Shown here: in pieces, positions 25,626 to 36,000 of the stretch
Numbering within the stretch: position 1 is the first letter of the stretch
Layout of the letters: each line of letters begins with the position of its first letter
Source of the DNA: Lachnospiraceae bacterium
GTDB lineage: Bacteria > Bacillota > Clostridia > Lachnospirales > Lachnospiraceae
Assembly: GCA_024699325.1 (NCBI GenBank)
Contig: JAILPS010000007.1
Location: 1-64,000 of the forward strand
Length of the DNA: 64,000 nt
Reading direction: 5' to 3'
Made by a program: the position numbers and the translations under genes
Notes under the pieces: generated by a model
Databases searched by the model: none
Seen by the model: only the letters and a program-made list of their open reading frames with translations
What the model was told of the DNA's origin: nothing

Positions 25626-26192
25626 TTATAGATTGATAAAATTTTTAAGTATCATATGTCCCTTCGGTGTCAGGATTGACTCCGGATGGAACTGTAATCC
25701 GTAGATTGGATATTCCCTGTGCATGATTGCCATGACCTCGCCCTTGTCGGTCACTGCTGTGACGCTCAGGCACTCAGGGATGGTGTCAGGGTCTGCGGCA
25801 AGGGAATGATATCTTGCCACCTGAAATTCTTCTCCCAACCCCTCGAACAGCGGGCAGGGGTTTTTCACATAGGCGGTTGACTGTTTGCCGTGCATCAGCG
25901 TGCTCGCATATGTGACTGTGGCGCCGTAGGCTGCGCTTATGGCCTGATGGCCTAAACACACGCCAAGCGTGGGAATAGTTTTGCTAAGCGTGGCCGCAAC
26001 CTCCATGGTAACGCCCGCATCCTCTGGTCTTCCGGGACCAGGCGACAATATAATCTTGTCAGGATTAAGCGCCCTAATCTCCTCAACGCTTAGCTCATCA
26101 TTTCTGATGACCCTGATGTCAGGCTCTATCTCGCCGATCATCTGGTAGAGATTGTATGAAAAACTGTCGTAGTTATCTATCAATAATATCAT
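25626..26192 (-). CDS. trpG: Anthranilate synthase glutamine amidotransferase component
   Basis: Supplies ammonia from glutamine to TrpE. The 188-residue class I amidotransferase starts MILLIDNYDSFSYNLYQ. It has the oxyanion loop ILSPGPGRPEDAG, the nucleophile Cys in LGVCLGHQAIS, and the His-Glu pair in LQFHPESILTP. The start at 26192 shares one base with the trpE stop (TGATG). An in-frame extension upstream reads back into trpE and has no start signal. As in many Firmicutes, the protein might also serve PabB, but no pab gene is visible here. Confidence 0.96.
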   Translation of the reverse strand: MILLIDNYDSFSYNLYQMIGEIEPDIRVIRNDELSVEEIRALNPDKIILSPGPGRPEDAGVTMEVAATLSKTIPTLGVCLGHQAISAAYGATVTYASTLMHGKQSTAYVKNPCPLFEGLGEEFQVARYHSLAADPDTIPECLSVTAVTDKGEVMAIMHREYPIYGLQFHPESILTPKGHMILKNFINL

Positions 26193-27649
26193 CACATATC
26201 CCTCGCTTCCTCTAGAGCTCTTATGACAGCGGCGGCCTTGTTGATGCACTCCTGATACTCTGTCTCAGGAACGCTGTCTGCCACAATTCCCGCGCCGCTT
26301 CTGGCGAAAACCTTGCCGTTCTTCTTATATGCGAGGCGGATGGCTATGGCCGTGTCCATGTCGCCGTTAAATGCCACATATCCGACCGCTCCGCCGTAGA
26401 TGCCTCTCTTGTTGTTCTCAAGCTCCCCGATAAGCTGCATGGCCCTGATCTTCGGCGCCCCTGAGAGTGTTCCCGCCGGGAGCACCGCGCTTATGGCGTC
26501 CATGGCGTCCTTGTCAGATCTTATATCTCCTCTGACCGTTGAGCCTATGTGCATGACGTGGGAGTATCTTACAACCTCTCTGAGTTTTTCAACCTTAACG
26601 CTTCCAAACCGGCTCACGCGGCCCAAATCGTTTCTTCCAAGGTCAACCAACATGTTGTGCTCTGCAAGCTCCTTCTCGTCCTTAAGAAGGCCTCTCTCAA
26701 GCTCCTTGTCCTCCTCGTCTGACTTGCCCCTCGGTCTGGTTCCCGCAAGAGGAAATGTGTGAAGCACGCCGTCCTCAAGCTTGACCAAAGTCTCAGGTGA
26801 GGCGCCCGCAACCTCCACGTCCGTACCGCTGAAGTAGAACATGTAGGGCGAAGGGTTGATGCTTCGAAGGAGTCTGTAGGTGTTTAGAAGGCTTCCCTCA
26901 AACGGAGCCTCCAGCCTGTTTGACAGAACAATCTGGAAGATATCGCCCTCGTGGATGTGGTGTTTGCCTCTCTCCACCATCTTACAGAACTGCTCCTTGT
27001 CAAACATGGGCTTTACGGGACCTGTAAGGTGCCCAGGCTCGTCGTGAGCCTTCCTGCCATGCCTTATCAGGTCCTCCATCTTCTTAAGCTCTGCCTTAGC
27101 CTTCTCGTAGCCTGCCTCCACATTTTCAAGGGACATGTTTGCAATCAGGAGAAGTTTTTTCCTGTAGTTGTCAAACACGATGACCTTGTCAAAAAGCATG
27201 AGGTCCAAATCCTTAAAATCCTCTGTGTCCACAGCCGTGGTCTTAGCGGCAGGCTCCTCGTAGCCTAAGAAATCATATGCGAAATATCCGACTAAACCTC
27301 CCGTGAAAGGGGGAAATCCGGGAAGCTTCGGACTCTTGTAATCTGCCAGAATTTTTCTAATCTCGTCGGAAGGGTTTGGCGTCACAAAATGCTTATCGCC
27401 TATTATCATCTCTCCGTTTTTGCAGGAAATGGAGAGGGTTGGATTATATCCCAGGAATGTGTACCTTCCGGTGCTGTCGGGCTCTACGGCCGACTCGAGC
27501 AGATATGTGTGCTCGCTGACATTTTTTAAAACTCTAAGAACCTCCACAGGTGTGAATTTGTCTGAGAGTATCTCGTAAATCACCGGAGCCACCTTGTACT
27601 GCCCGGTCTGTGCTAACTGTCTAATCTCCTCAATCGTTGGTCTAAGCAT
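26192..27649 (-). CDS. trpE: Anthranilate synthase component I
   Basis: Makes anthranilate from chorismate with ammonia from TrpG. The 485-residue protein begins MLRPTIEEIRQLAQ. The N-terminal tryptophan-binding element is visible as TYLLESAVEPDSTGRYTFLG (LLES for feedback inhibition). The catalytic domain has GDIFQIVLSNRLEAP, YMFYFSG, AGASPETLVKLEDG, TFPLAGTRPRG and DLGRNDLGRVS. Late active-site motifs are LPAGTLSGAPKIRAMQLI and RSGAGIVADSVPE. A frame runs 35 codons upstream into the T-box leader, but the ATG at 27649 has GGAGG at the right distance. First gene of the operon, under T-box control. Confidence 0.97.
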   Translation of the reverse strand: MLRPTIEEIRQLAQTGQYKVAPVIYEILSDKFTPVEVLRVLKNVSEHTYLLESAVEPDSTGRYTFLGYNPTLSISCKNGEMIIGDKHFVTPNPSDEIRKILADYKSPKLPGFPPFTGGLVGYFAYDFLGYEEPAAKTTAVDTEDFKDLDLMLFDKVIVFDNYRKKLLLIANMSLENVEAGYEKAKAELKKMEDLIRHGRKAHDEPGHLTGPVKPMFDKEQFCKMVERGKHHIHEGDIFQIVLSNRLEAPFEGSLLNTYRLLRSINPSPYMFYFSGTDVEVAGASPETLVKLEDGVLHTFPLAGTRPRGKSDEEDKELERGLLKDEKELAEHNMLVDLGRNDLGRVSRFGSVKVEKLREVVRYSHVMHIGSTVRGDIRSDKDAMDAISAVLPAGTLSGAPKIRAMQLIGELENNKRGIYGGAVGYVAFNGDMDTAIAIRLAYKKNGKVFARSGAGIVADSVPETEYQECINKAAAVIRALEEARDM

Positions 27650-27664
27650 CACATACCTCCATTC

Positions 27665-27945
27665 AACAATAAAAAACGCCCCTTGAAACCTCACGGTTTC
27701 AAGGGGCGATAATAAACTAATCGCGGTGCCACCCTTGTTGGTCATAAGACCCACTCACAGGTACTAACATACCCTGCTCACTGACGTAGAAGCTCACGGC
27801 TCAGGCTACTGTAATTCACCCTGCTCCTCACAAACCCATTCGCATCCACTGTTCGTGCTCTGCTCTCACCATACAGAACTCTCTGGATCAAACCCTTATG
27901 AATGTTACTCCCTTTGCTCATCGGATTTAAGTTATTTAACTGTTG
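27665..27945 (-). promoter_or_regulatory. T-box riboswitch leader of the trp operon
   Basis: The T-box sequence AGGGTGGCACCGCG lies at about 27722-27736 on the minus strand, preceded by a long stem region and the motif AGAGAG/GGTGAGAGC of stem I. It ends in a 14-bp terminator, CGCCCCTTGAAACC with GGTTTCAAGGGGCG (27677-27708), then TTTTTT. Two UGG (Trp) triplets are candidate specifiers, at 27846-27848 and 27836-27838. The first is followed by A after a GAACAG segment, so I prefer it. Uncharged tRNA-Trp would favour the antiterminator and read-through into trpE. Confidence 0.95.
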
Positions 27946-27951
27946 GAATTG

Positions 27952-27980
27952 ACTTTAGCACAGCAAAGTATGTTTGTCAA
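27952..27980 (-). promoter_or_regulatory. Promoter of the trp operon
   Basis: Minus strand: TTGACA, 17-base spacer, TAAAGT. The -35 lies only 8 bases beyond the valS stop codon. Confidence 0.8.
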
Positions 27981-27987
27981 CATTTTT

Positions 27988-30633
27988 TTATTTTTTTAAT
28001 GCAGACAATCTCTCCTCAACCTGTGCCATCATCTTCTCGTAGCCCTCCAGCTTAGCCTTCTCCTCGTCGATCTTGGCCTGAGGCGCGCGGCTTACGAACT
28101 TCTCGTTGGAGAGCATTCCGTGTGAACGGGCAAGCTCCTTGGTGAGTCTGTCCTTCTCCGCTGTAAGTCTTGCAATCTCCTTCTCGATATCAACAAGCTC
28201 AGCAAATGGAATGTACATGGTCGCCTGAGGAATAACCGCAGAAACCGCGTCATCAGCTATGCCGCTCTTGTCGCTCTGGATGATAACCTCGCTGGCATAT
28301 CCAAGAGTGGCAAAGAACACGCTGTTCTTCTCGAAGATGTCTCTTACATGCTCCTCTCCTGCCACAACGTAAACTGTGGCCTTCTTTGAAGGCGGCACGT
28401 TCATGGATGTGCGGACTGTACGGATGCCTCTTACGGCCTCCTTGATCATCTCAACAGCCTCCTCCTCTGCAGGGAAGTCATACTCCGGCTTAAATACAGG
28501 CCATGAGCTTATCATGATTGACTCCTCCTCGTCCTGAAGGTTGCAGAATATCTCCTCTGTCACAAATGGTATGAACGGATGAAGCATCTTGAGAGCGCTT
28601 ATAAGGACGGTCTTAAGTGTCCAGATTGCAGCTGCCTGTGTTGTGTCCTCGTCGTTATAGAGTCTCGGCTTAACCATCTCTATGTACCAGTCGCAGAACT
28701 CCTCCCATACGAAGTCGTAAACCTTAGACAGGGCAATGCCCATCTCATACTTATCCATAAGGTCAGTCACATCCTGGGCAAGCTTATTAACCTTGGACAA
28801 AATCCACTTGTCAGCCTGTGTAAGATCTGCAAGCTTAACACCAGATATGTCGGCCTTCTCCATATTCATCATGATGAAACGGGAAGCGTTCCACACCTTG
28901 TTGGCGAAATTTCGGCTGTTCTCAACCCTTGACCAGTAGAATCTCATGTCGTTTCCAGGAGCGTTGCCTGTCATGAGAGTCATACGGAGGGCGTCTGCGC
29001 CGTATTTGTCGATAACCTCCAGCGGATCGATGCCGTTGCCAAGTGACTTGCTCATCTTTCTTCCCTGGTCATCCCTTACGAGGCCGTGGAAGAGAACCGT
29101 GTTAAACGGAGCCTTGCCTGTCTGCTCGTAGCCTGAGAAAATCATTCTGATAACCCAGAAGAATATGATGTCGTAGCCTGTTATCAACACGTTGGTAGGA
29201 TAGAAGTAATCCATCTCAGGTGTCTTCTCAGGCCAGCCAAGTGTTGAGAATGGCCAGAGCGCTGATGAGAACCATGTGTCGAGAGTGTCAGGGTCCTGAG
29301 TCATGTGGTCATGACCGCACTTAGGGCACTTGCCCGGGTTTTCTGCTGCTACCACCATCTCACCGCATTTGTCGCAGTAATATGCAGGAATTCTGTGGCC
29401 CCACCACAGCTGACGTGAGATACACCAGTCGCGGATGTTGTCTGTCCAGTTGAAGTAAGTCTTCTCCATACGGTTTGGAAGAAGGCTTATCTCGCCGTTC
29501 TTAACGCCCTCAACTGCAGGCTTGATCATCTCGTCCATCTTTACGAACCACTGTGGCTTAACCATGGGCTCGATGGTTGTGTGACATCTGTCGTGTGTTC
29601 CTACATTGTGTGTATGTGGCTCAATCTTAACGAGAAGTCCTAACTTATCCAGCTCCTCAACGATGAGCTTTCTCGCCTCATAGCGGTCGAGACCTGCGTA
29701 TTTGCCGCCGTTTTCGTTGATTGTAGCGTCATCATTTAAAATGTTTATCTGCTCAAGATTGTGGCGCTTGCCAACCTCGAAGTCGTTGGGGTCGTGCGCA
29801 GGCGTAATCTTAACGCAGCCTGTTCCAAACTCCTTATCTACATAGGAATCTGCGATTACAGGAATCTCCTTGTTTACGATTGGAAGGAGGAGAGTCTTGC
29901 CAACGATGTCCTTATATCTGTCATCGTCAGGGTTTACTGCCACGGCAGTATCGCCGAGCATGGTCTCAGGTCTGGTTGTGGCGATCTCCACAAACCTTCC
30001 CTCCTCACCTACGATTGGATACTTGATATGCCAGAAGAAGCCTGCCTGCTCCTCGTACTCTACCTCTGCGTCAGATATGGATGTCTTACAAACAGGACAC
30101 CAGTTGCCTATTCTTGAGCCCTTGTAAATCCAGCCCTTGTTGTAGAGCTTGATAAATACATCCTGAACTGCCTTCGAGCAGCCCTCGTCCATGGTGAAGC
30201 GCTCTCTCTCCCAGTCAGCTGATGAGCCTAACTTCTTCAGCTGGTTGATGATTCTAGAGCCGTACTCCTCCTTCCAGGCCCATGCCTCCTTTAAAAAGCC
30301 CTCTCTGCCCAGGTCGTGCTTGTCGATGCCTTCCTTCTTAAGCTTCTCTATAACCTTAACCTCCGTAGCGATGGCCGCGTGGTCTGTTCCAGGCTGCCAG
30401 AGAGCCTCATAGCCCTGCATTCTCTTATATCTTATGATGATATCCTGCATGGTGTTGTCAAGGGCATGTCCCATGTGAAGCTGGCCCGTAACGTTTGGCG
30501 GGGGCATCACGATGGTGAATGGCTTCTTGTCAGGATTTACCTTGGCGTGGAAATAGTGGTTGTCAAGCCACTTCTGATACAGTCTGCCCTCGATGTCGGC
30601 AGGATTATAGGTTTTCTCTAACTGCTTGCTCAT
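27988..30633 (-). CDS. valS: Valyl-tRNA synthetase
   Basis: Charges tRNA-Val. The 881-residue class Ia synthetase begins MSKQLEKTYNPADIEGRLYQ. The HIGH-type motif is PPPNVTGQLHMGHAL near residue 47 and the KMSKS loop is GRKMSKSLGNGIDP near 525. A zinc-type cluster CDKCGEMVV...CPKCG appears around 410-440. The editing domain (ATTRPETMLGDTAVAVNP) is intact, and the end is the usual ValS coiled coil (EKEIARLTAEKDRLTKELAR). The start at 30633 has AAGGAGA upstream; a further open stretch of 36 codons runs into the T-box and is not coding. Expressed from its own T-box leader. No terminator separates it from the trp promoter. Confidence 0.98.
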   Translation of the reverse strand: MSKQLEKTYNPADIEGRLYQKWLDNHYFHAKVNPDKKPFTIVMPPPNVTGQLHMGHALDNTMQDIIIRYKRMQGYEALWQPGTDHAAIATEVKVIEKLKKEGIDKHDLGREGFLKEAWAWKEEYGSRIINQLKKLGSSADWERERFTMDEGCSKAVQDVFIKLYNKGWIYKGSRIGNWCPVCKTSISDAEVEYEEQAGFFWHIKYPIVGEEGRFVEIATTRPETMLGDTAVAVNPDDDRYKDIVGKTLLLPIVNKEIPVIADSYVDKEFGTGCVKITPAHDPNDFEVGKRHNLEQINILNDDATINENGGKYAGLDRYEARKLIVEELDKLGLLVKIEPHTHNVGTHDRCHTTIEPMVKPQWFVKMDEMIKPAVEGVKNGEISLLPNRMEKTYFNWTDNIRDWCISRQLWWGHRIPAYYCDKCGEMVVAAENPGKCPKCGHDHMTQDPDTLDTWFSSALWPFSTLGWPEKTPEMDYFYPTNVLITGYDIIFFWVIRMIFSGYEQTGKAPFNTVLFHGLVRDDQGRKMSKSLGNGIDPLEVIDKYGADALRMTLMTGNAPGNDMRFYWSRVENSRNFANKVWNASRFIMMNMEKADISGVKLADLTQADKWILSKVNKLAQDVTDLMDKYEMGIALSKVYDFVWEEFCDWYIEMVKPRLYNDEDTTQAAAIWTLKTVLISALKMLHPFIPFVTEEIFCNLQDEEESIMISSWPVFKPEYDFPAEEEAVEMIKEAVRGIRTVRTSMNVPPSKKATVYVVAGEEHVRDIFEKNSVFFATLGYASEVIIQSDKSGIADDAVSAVIPQATMYIPFAELVDIEKEIARLTAEKDRLTKELARSHGMLSNEKFVSRAPQAKIDEEKAKLEGYEKMMAQVEERLSALKK

Positions 30634-30660
30634 AATCGTCTTCTCCTTAAAAATAGAATT

Positions 30661-30915
30661 AAAAAAGCCCTCACTGTTCTCTCGAACAGTAAGGGCGTAG
30701 TGTACGCGGTACCACCTTACTTCGACCTCTCGGTCCTTCATTGGGTCTGTGACATAGACCGGACGTGTCTCCCTACATGAACCTTTCTCAGAAGACCTGC
30801 TCAGAAGCTACCTTCCACTTCTCTGTCCGGGACAGCCTTACAGCCGGTGAGCCGTCCTCTCTGGCGGATGAACTAAGTGTACTCCTCTTCGTCATAGCAT
30901 TTGATGTAAATGTTA
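30661..30915 (-). promoter_or_regulatory. T-box riboswitch leader of valS
   Basis: The T-box sequence AAGGTGGTACCGCG lies at about 30707-30720 on the minus strand. It is followed by a 13-bp terminator, GCCCTTACTGTTC with GAACAGTGAGGGC (30667-30696), and TTTTTT. A GUA (Val) triplet at 30809-30811 is a candidate specifier; the assignment is tentative without a fold. Uncharged tRNA-Val should allow read-through into valS. Confidence 0.95.
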
Positions 30916-30921
30916 AGATGA

Positions 30922-30950
30922 ATAATAGTTACAAAAACCACATTTGTCAA
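30922..30950 (-). promoter_or_regulatory. Promoter of valS
   Basis: Minus strand: TTGACA, 17-base spacer, TATTAT. The -35 starts about 9 bases after the stop codon of the upstream gene. Confidence 0.85.
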
Positions 30951-30958
30951 GTAATGTT

Positions 30959-31774
30959 TTAAAAAATAGCCGTTCTGTATTTTCTCTTGACGTTCTCGAT
31001 GTATCTGCCGATGGCCTCGCCCCTCCTGATGGAGTCCTTCGAAAACATGGCAACAGTGGGTCCCGTGGTTGCAAGGAGACTGCCCTGGGCTGCCACCTCC
31101 TCAAACTCCTCGCGCCATATCTCCTCCTGCTCAGGCGTTATGTCGCCGTAGAGCTCTGAGGGGATGGTGATCTGTGAGTAGAGCGAGAACTGGTAGATCT
31201 GCTTAAGAAGCTCCTCTCCAGGCACCTGCTTGTATGCCTCCATAAACGAATCCATGGCCTCGCGGTTTAAGCCGAGCTTAATATATGCCACCGCCATGTG
31301 CTGTTTAATCTTCATGTAGAACTCTGCGGGAAGGGATGGATCCTTCCTCAGAACGTCAAACTGATGGTAGATGTGGATGGCTGCTAAGAAGTGGCCGTGC
31401 TCCATGAGAAAATCCGCCTTCATAACCTTGCGGTTTGCAAGGGAATTGTGGCGATATGCATCGTATCTGAGCTGGAACTCCTTAATCTCCACCTCGCTGT
31501 AGTAGCGAAACTCCCTGAGGATTGATATGAGGAGTACGCCGGCGCCCGCATTTTCATCCTTCATGGCGCAGATGTGGTCTGCCGCCGCGCCAAGGCCTAA
31601 CTCGTCCCTTATGAAGCTTATAAGCTCCTCGTCCACGAAGCCCTCGTCTATCAGATAGAAGTTATTATAAATGTAGTATGACAGTTCCTCAGCACTGTAT
31701 ATGAGAAGTCCTGTCTCCCTGATTTTGTAGGGGTGAACCGCAAGTGGTCCACTGCACAACAAATATGCGCTCAT
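30959..31774 (-). CDS. Uncharacterised helical-repeat protein (third gene of the DUF5717 operon)
   Basis: A 271-residue cytoplasmic protein with no signal peptide or membrane segment. It begins MSAYLLCSGPLAVHPYKI and is mostly helical. Residues 105-200 look like TPR-type hairpins (MEHGHFLAAIHIYHQFDVL and KLGLNREAMDSFMEAYKQVP). The last 50 residues are basic (RRGEAIGRYIENVKRKYRT). I do not recognise a named family. It follows the DUF5716 gene by 15 bases, with the ribosome site TAAGGCGG, so it belongs to the same transcript. The TPR-like part may bind one of its two partners; that is inference from context only. Confidence 0.8.
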   Translation of the reverse strand: MSAYLLCSGPLAVHPYKIRETGLLIYSAEELSYYIYNNFYLIDEGFVDEELISFIRDELGLGAAADHICAMKDENAGAGVLLISILREFRYYSEVEIKEFQLRYDAYRHNSLANRKVMKADFLMEHGHFLAAIHIYHQFDVLRKDPSLPAEFYMKIKQHMAVAYIKLGLNREAMDSFMEAYKQVPGEELLKQIYQFSLYSQITIPSELYGDITPEQEEIWREEFEEVAAQGSLLATTGPTVAMFSKDSIRRGEAIGRYIENVKRKYRTAIF

Positions 31775-31789
31775 TATCTTACCGCCTTA

Positions 31790-33049
31790 TCAAAGTGAAA
31801 TCTCTCGCCTAAGTACCACACCGCTGGACGCAAACAGCTCGCCAAAGCCCATGTCCTTAAGTGTCACCAACAGCTCTGTCTCAGATGTAAATTCTAAATC
31901 CATGCCGACTCTGGTTGTCTTATTCGGCCTCTCAGGGAATTCCCCGAGGGTAATCCTCTTTAGAGTCGACTTCTTAACCCCTGCGGGCGTTATGTTGATA
32001 TCAATGGAGTCCGCGTCGTCTAGTATAAACTCTGTGTGGGATTTGGTGTCATACCAGCGCTGGCCTGCGCTAATTAGCGTCAGCGTCTTAGGCGCTCCCG
32101 CAACAACCATGTTGATGCTGACAGACGCCCATATTCTTCCGTCGCAGATCATGACATACGGCACAACAGGCTCGCTTCCCTCTGCCATCTTGGCCGCCCA
32201 CACGGCACCCTTGGCAAACATCGCGTTGTCGAGGAACACTCTCCTCCTGTTGCAGATGGTTTTGAGTGACTTGCTGCCCCACTCCTGAATTCCCAAAAGT
32301 CCGCGGCCGGTCATGTAGACATTGGAGATAATCTTGCCGCTAAACTGCCTGTCAACGCATGCGGAGAATATGTTGTCGGCAAGCTTCTTGCCGGGCTCAC
32401 TCTCCAGGATATCGAGGCTGAAGCCCTCCTCGAGCTCTGTGACCTTCGCCTGCGCAATCTGAGGGGAAACACCTCTCTGAATCTGGCACTCGTAGTAGCT
32501 AAGTCCCTCGCTTGACAGATCAAACAGGACCGAATAGTTTGCCAGGTTCTCAGCCGGCTGTCTTAAGAGATAGTAGAGGAAGCTCTCCGTATGGCTTATG
32601 ACCATAACGCTGTCCTTATCCACTCCCGCCTTCACGGCGCTCTCCACTATGCAGTTTACCAGAACGCAGTCGAGCTCCTTCACGGTGAACACAACCTTGT
32701 CGATGTCCTTGCTGTATTTGGCTGTCACATATTCAAATGCTTCGCGGATATATAACTCCAAAAGGTCGCTCGCCTGATAGGTCGTGCCCTCAAGTGTAGA
32801 GTAGCCTCCCTTCTTCACAAGCCTTAAAAGCTTATCCACCGCAATTCCCGAGCCGAACAGCGCCATCTCGCACGCCGCCGCTCCAATCTTCCATTCGTCA
32901 CGTCTTCTAACCTTACAGATGGTGGTAGGAATCTCCTCCAGATCGTCCGTAAGCTTCACATTTTCAACTTCTTTTTTATCTTCGTCATATATTGCAATCT
33001 GTGTGTAGGTATCGCACAGATCAAATCCTATAATCAATTTGTCGCTCAT
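31790..33049 (-). CDS. Hsp70/actin-like ATPase-fold protein, DUF5716 family
   Basis: A 419-residue protein with ATPase motifs of the actin/Hsp70 superfamily. The phosphate-1 loop is IIGFDLCDTYTQIAIYDED at residues 5-24, a phosphate-2-like strand is YSVLFDLSSEGLSYYEC near 170, and an adenosine-type motif is VYMTGRGLLG near 245. There is no substrate-binding domain like that of DnaK. From memory it matches the Lachnospiraceae family DUF5716. It sits between the DUF5717 giant protein and the small helical-repeat protein with 15-base gaps on both sides. The superfamily is visible; the cellular role is unknown, and no nucleotide exchange factor or J-protein is nearby. Confidence 0.82.
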   Translation of the reverse strand: MSDKLIIGFDLCDTYTQIAIYDEDKKEVENVKLTDDLEEIPTTICKVRRRDEWKIGAAACEMALFGSGIAVDKLLRLVKKGGYSTLEGTTYQASDLLELYIREAFEYVTAKYSKDIDKVVFTVKELDCVLVNCIVESAVKAGVDKDSVMVISHTESFLYYLLRQPAENLANYSVLFDLSSEGLSYYECQIQRGVSPQIAQAKVTELEEGFSLDILESEPGKKLADNIFSACVDRQFSGKIISNVYMTGRGLLGIQEWGSKSLKTICNRRRVFLDNAMFAKGAVWAAKMAEGSEPVVPYVMICDGRIWASVSINMVVAGAPKTLTLISAGQRWYDTKSHTEFILDDADSIDINITPAGVKKSTLKRITLGEFPERPNKTTRVGMDLEFTSETELLVTLKDMGFGELFASSGVVLRREISL

Positions 33050-33064
33050 AACACAAATTCCCCA

Positions 33065-36000
33065 TTACATCGTTCTAAATAAGCTTGCCACAATATGCTG
33101 TTTCTTCTCGTAGTTTACAAAAGCATCCTCTAACTGCTTATCCTGCTTGGTGGCGCTCAGTCTCGCAAACTCGTTGATTACGTCAAACTGGCTTCCGCCT
33201 CTGGCAAATGTGAGATCGTCAGCGATAAGTTTTCTTGAAATCACGCTTATCACATGCCCCTTAATCTCCTCGCTTATGCCATATTCATAGGTCTCATCGG
33301 CAAATATTACAAGCTGACTTACAAACACGCCGTCATACATTTTCTGCATGATGGTGGTCACCTCGTCGTCCGTATCCACCCTCTTCATGGTGAGGAATAC
33401 GCGGCTTGCCTTGCTTGAGCGGTGCTCAAGTAGGAGTTTTCCGTTAAGAGTTGCCGGAACCTCTACCCTGTTCCACAGCTTCGAATAGAAGCCAAACAGG
33501 AGTCCCTTGTTTACAAGCTTGGTGAGCAGATGCTCACATATGCTATTCTGCTTCTCCAGAACATTCTCGTTCTCCGTCAGATAGTAGAGAAGTGCTATGG
33601 AGATAATATCTATATCCCTGTATTCGTCCTTCACGAGATTGTTTACAGAATCCCCGTAGAGAATGTCCGCAATCTCAGGGAACACAGTGTCGTCGATTGA
33701 TCTGTTGTTTACAAAATATTCGTAGCTCACCATCACGTGATAAGCTCTGACCACCATATCCTTGCAGTTGCCGCTCTGGCGGTAGATTGCAAACACCCTG
33801 CCCAAATCCTCGATGTCGTTACTAAACATCATCTGGGCTATGACTCTCTCAGGAAGATCGTAGACATTGCCGTTGCCGCCCTCGCAGGTGAACAGAAGTC
33901 TTCTCATCTCCTCATTCGAGCCGTTGAAATATTTGCACAGATAACCGCAGAGGTTGGCTGTGGTGATCTTCTTGCCAAACAGATAAAGCGCTAAGTTCAA
34001 AAGATATGGCTCGTACTCCCCTCTGTTTTCGCCAAGCCTGTACTCCGCAAGCTTAAGCAAGCTGTCGTATTTTAGGCCATTTACAGAGTTTTTGCTGATG
34101 TATTCGTACACCTCGTCTAAGTGTCCGCTCCTGACCATGCACTCTAGCGCCTTGCGCCTGTCGTGGTATGAGAGTGATATAAGGTCTAAGCTTAGGAGGA
34201 ATTCATCCCCTATGGTCTTATCCTTGCTCACACAGTAGTCGAGGAGTCTGGACATAATCTTGGCCTTAAACATCTCAGAGACCTCAGCCGACAGAAGAAG
34301 CTTCTCCATGGGCTCCCTCTCAGCCTCGTCCTTCATAGGCTTCTCCACAAACGACATGACGCGCTTGACCATGAACACGAGGTTGTCAGGATATACCTCC
34401 TCGCACTTTTTGAGAAGCTCCGGCTGCGCAAACAGAAGCTCCTTCTCGTATGGCACGTCCGTGTATCTGTTGCCAAACTTATCCACGAACATGATAAAGC
34501 TGTCTTCCGTGTAGATTGGCGCATAGCAAATGCCGTTTTCAAGCTCGTAGCTGTCCTCGTAGTTTAGCTCAGGGCATCTCACCACAAGCTTCACAAGGTT
34601 TTTGCCCGAGCATCTGATCTCGTAGGCGCTCATGAGCTCCGGAAGCACGCTTGCAAGCCTCTGGTCAATCATTTCCTGATATACGAGAGTTCTGTAGAGC
34701 GGCACAAGCTTCCTGCTTATGCGGCCTGACAGAAGCTGGCTGATGGCATACTCCTCCATCTGGTCGGCATACTCCCTGTAGACCTGGGTCTTGTTGTCGT
34801 AAAACTTCAGGATGTTCTCATAGATGAGCTCCTTATAGTCATCCCTCATGTCCTGGCTGTACGCAAAATACAAGAGCACTGCCTGAGGAAGCGGCTTGTC
34901 GAAGTTCTCAGGAAGGGATTCTATATAGGCCTCGTAGAGTCCTACGATGTTAAGCTCCTTCCTGACACCCCTGTCAAACCACTTAAAATACTCAGAAGCC
35001 TTCCTGCCGCATCTAAGCAGATAGCTGCAGATGTTCTCCAGGATCTGTCTTCTGGGGTATTTGTCATAGATGTTTTCAAGCATCTTAAGTGTAAATGTGT
35101 TAAATGTATTCTCAAAGCTGCTGACTCTGGCAGCGTTTATGGCCAAATCCTCTGAGAGAATTCCCCATCTCGCCCCAAAATGCAGGCACTGAAGCTCGAA
35201 TTCGTTGAGCACGCGAAGAAGATCCGGCGCCTTGCGATAGTTTTCGCAGGCCTCCAGATATAAAAGCGGGCTTCTAAATCCTCCAAGATAGAGTTCCTTA
35301 AGCCTTAAAACTGACAGGCTCTGGTTCTCCCTGACGCTGGAATCCGTCCTCATAAGCATGAGCATGAGCATAGGATCCTGGCCGTTTTCAGAGTAGTACT
35401 TCATGATGAGCTTGGAGGCTGTGTCTAACTGCTCCTCGCTCTCGTTGTAGAGAGCTCTTATGTAGAGGAAGAAGCAGTAGGCGCGGTTGTTTGCAAGCCT
35501 GTTCTTCATGACCTCCTCGCGGACGTCGTCTAAGTACTCCTCGGCTCCCGGAATGTTTCCATCGATCAACCTGAAGTAGATTAAGAGAAGTTTCTTCTCC
35601 CAGCTCTCCGGGTCCGCGTCACACATTTTCTCTGCGAGCTTAATAGTGTTTTTAAGCTCTGTCTTGTGGTTTCCATTCTCGATAATGGCAACCCTGTATT
35701 TGATATACTGTTCTAAAAGCTCGGCGTAGATTATCTTCTGCTCAAGACTCTGGGTGCTTGAAAAATGCAGCTTATCATTCACGATAACCGTCACGGGGGC
35801 CTTAATCTCTCCCCTGGCGCTTGTGATTATTATATTGCCCTCGTTAACTCCAACTCCGAGGCTCGCCTCGTTTATGTGGAAGTTGATGGCGGCTGTTCCA
35901 TCCTCGGCAAAAGCGTCCGTGGTCATCATGCTCTCGCCGATAACAAGCCATGGCTTATCTGTGGAAATGTTTAATATGCCGTAGCCCCAGGTGTTCTTCC

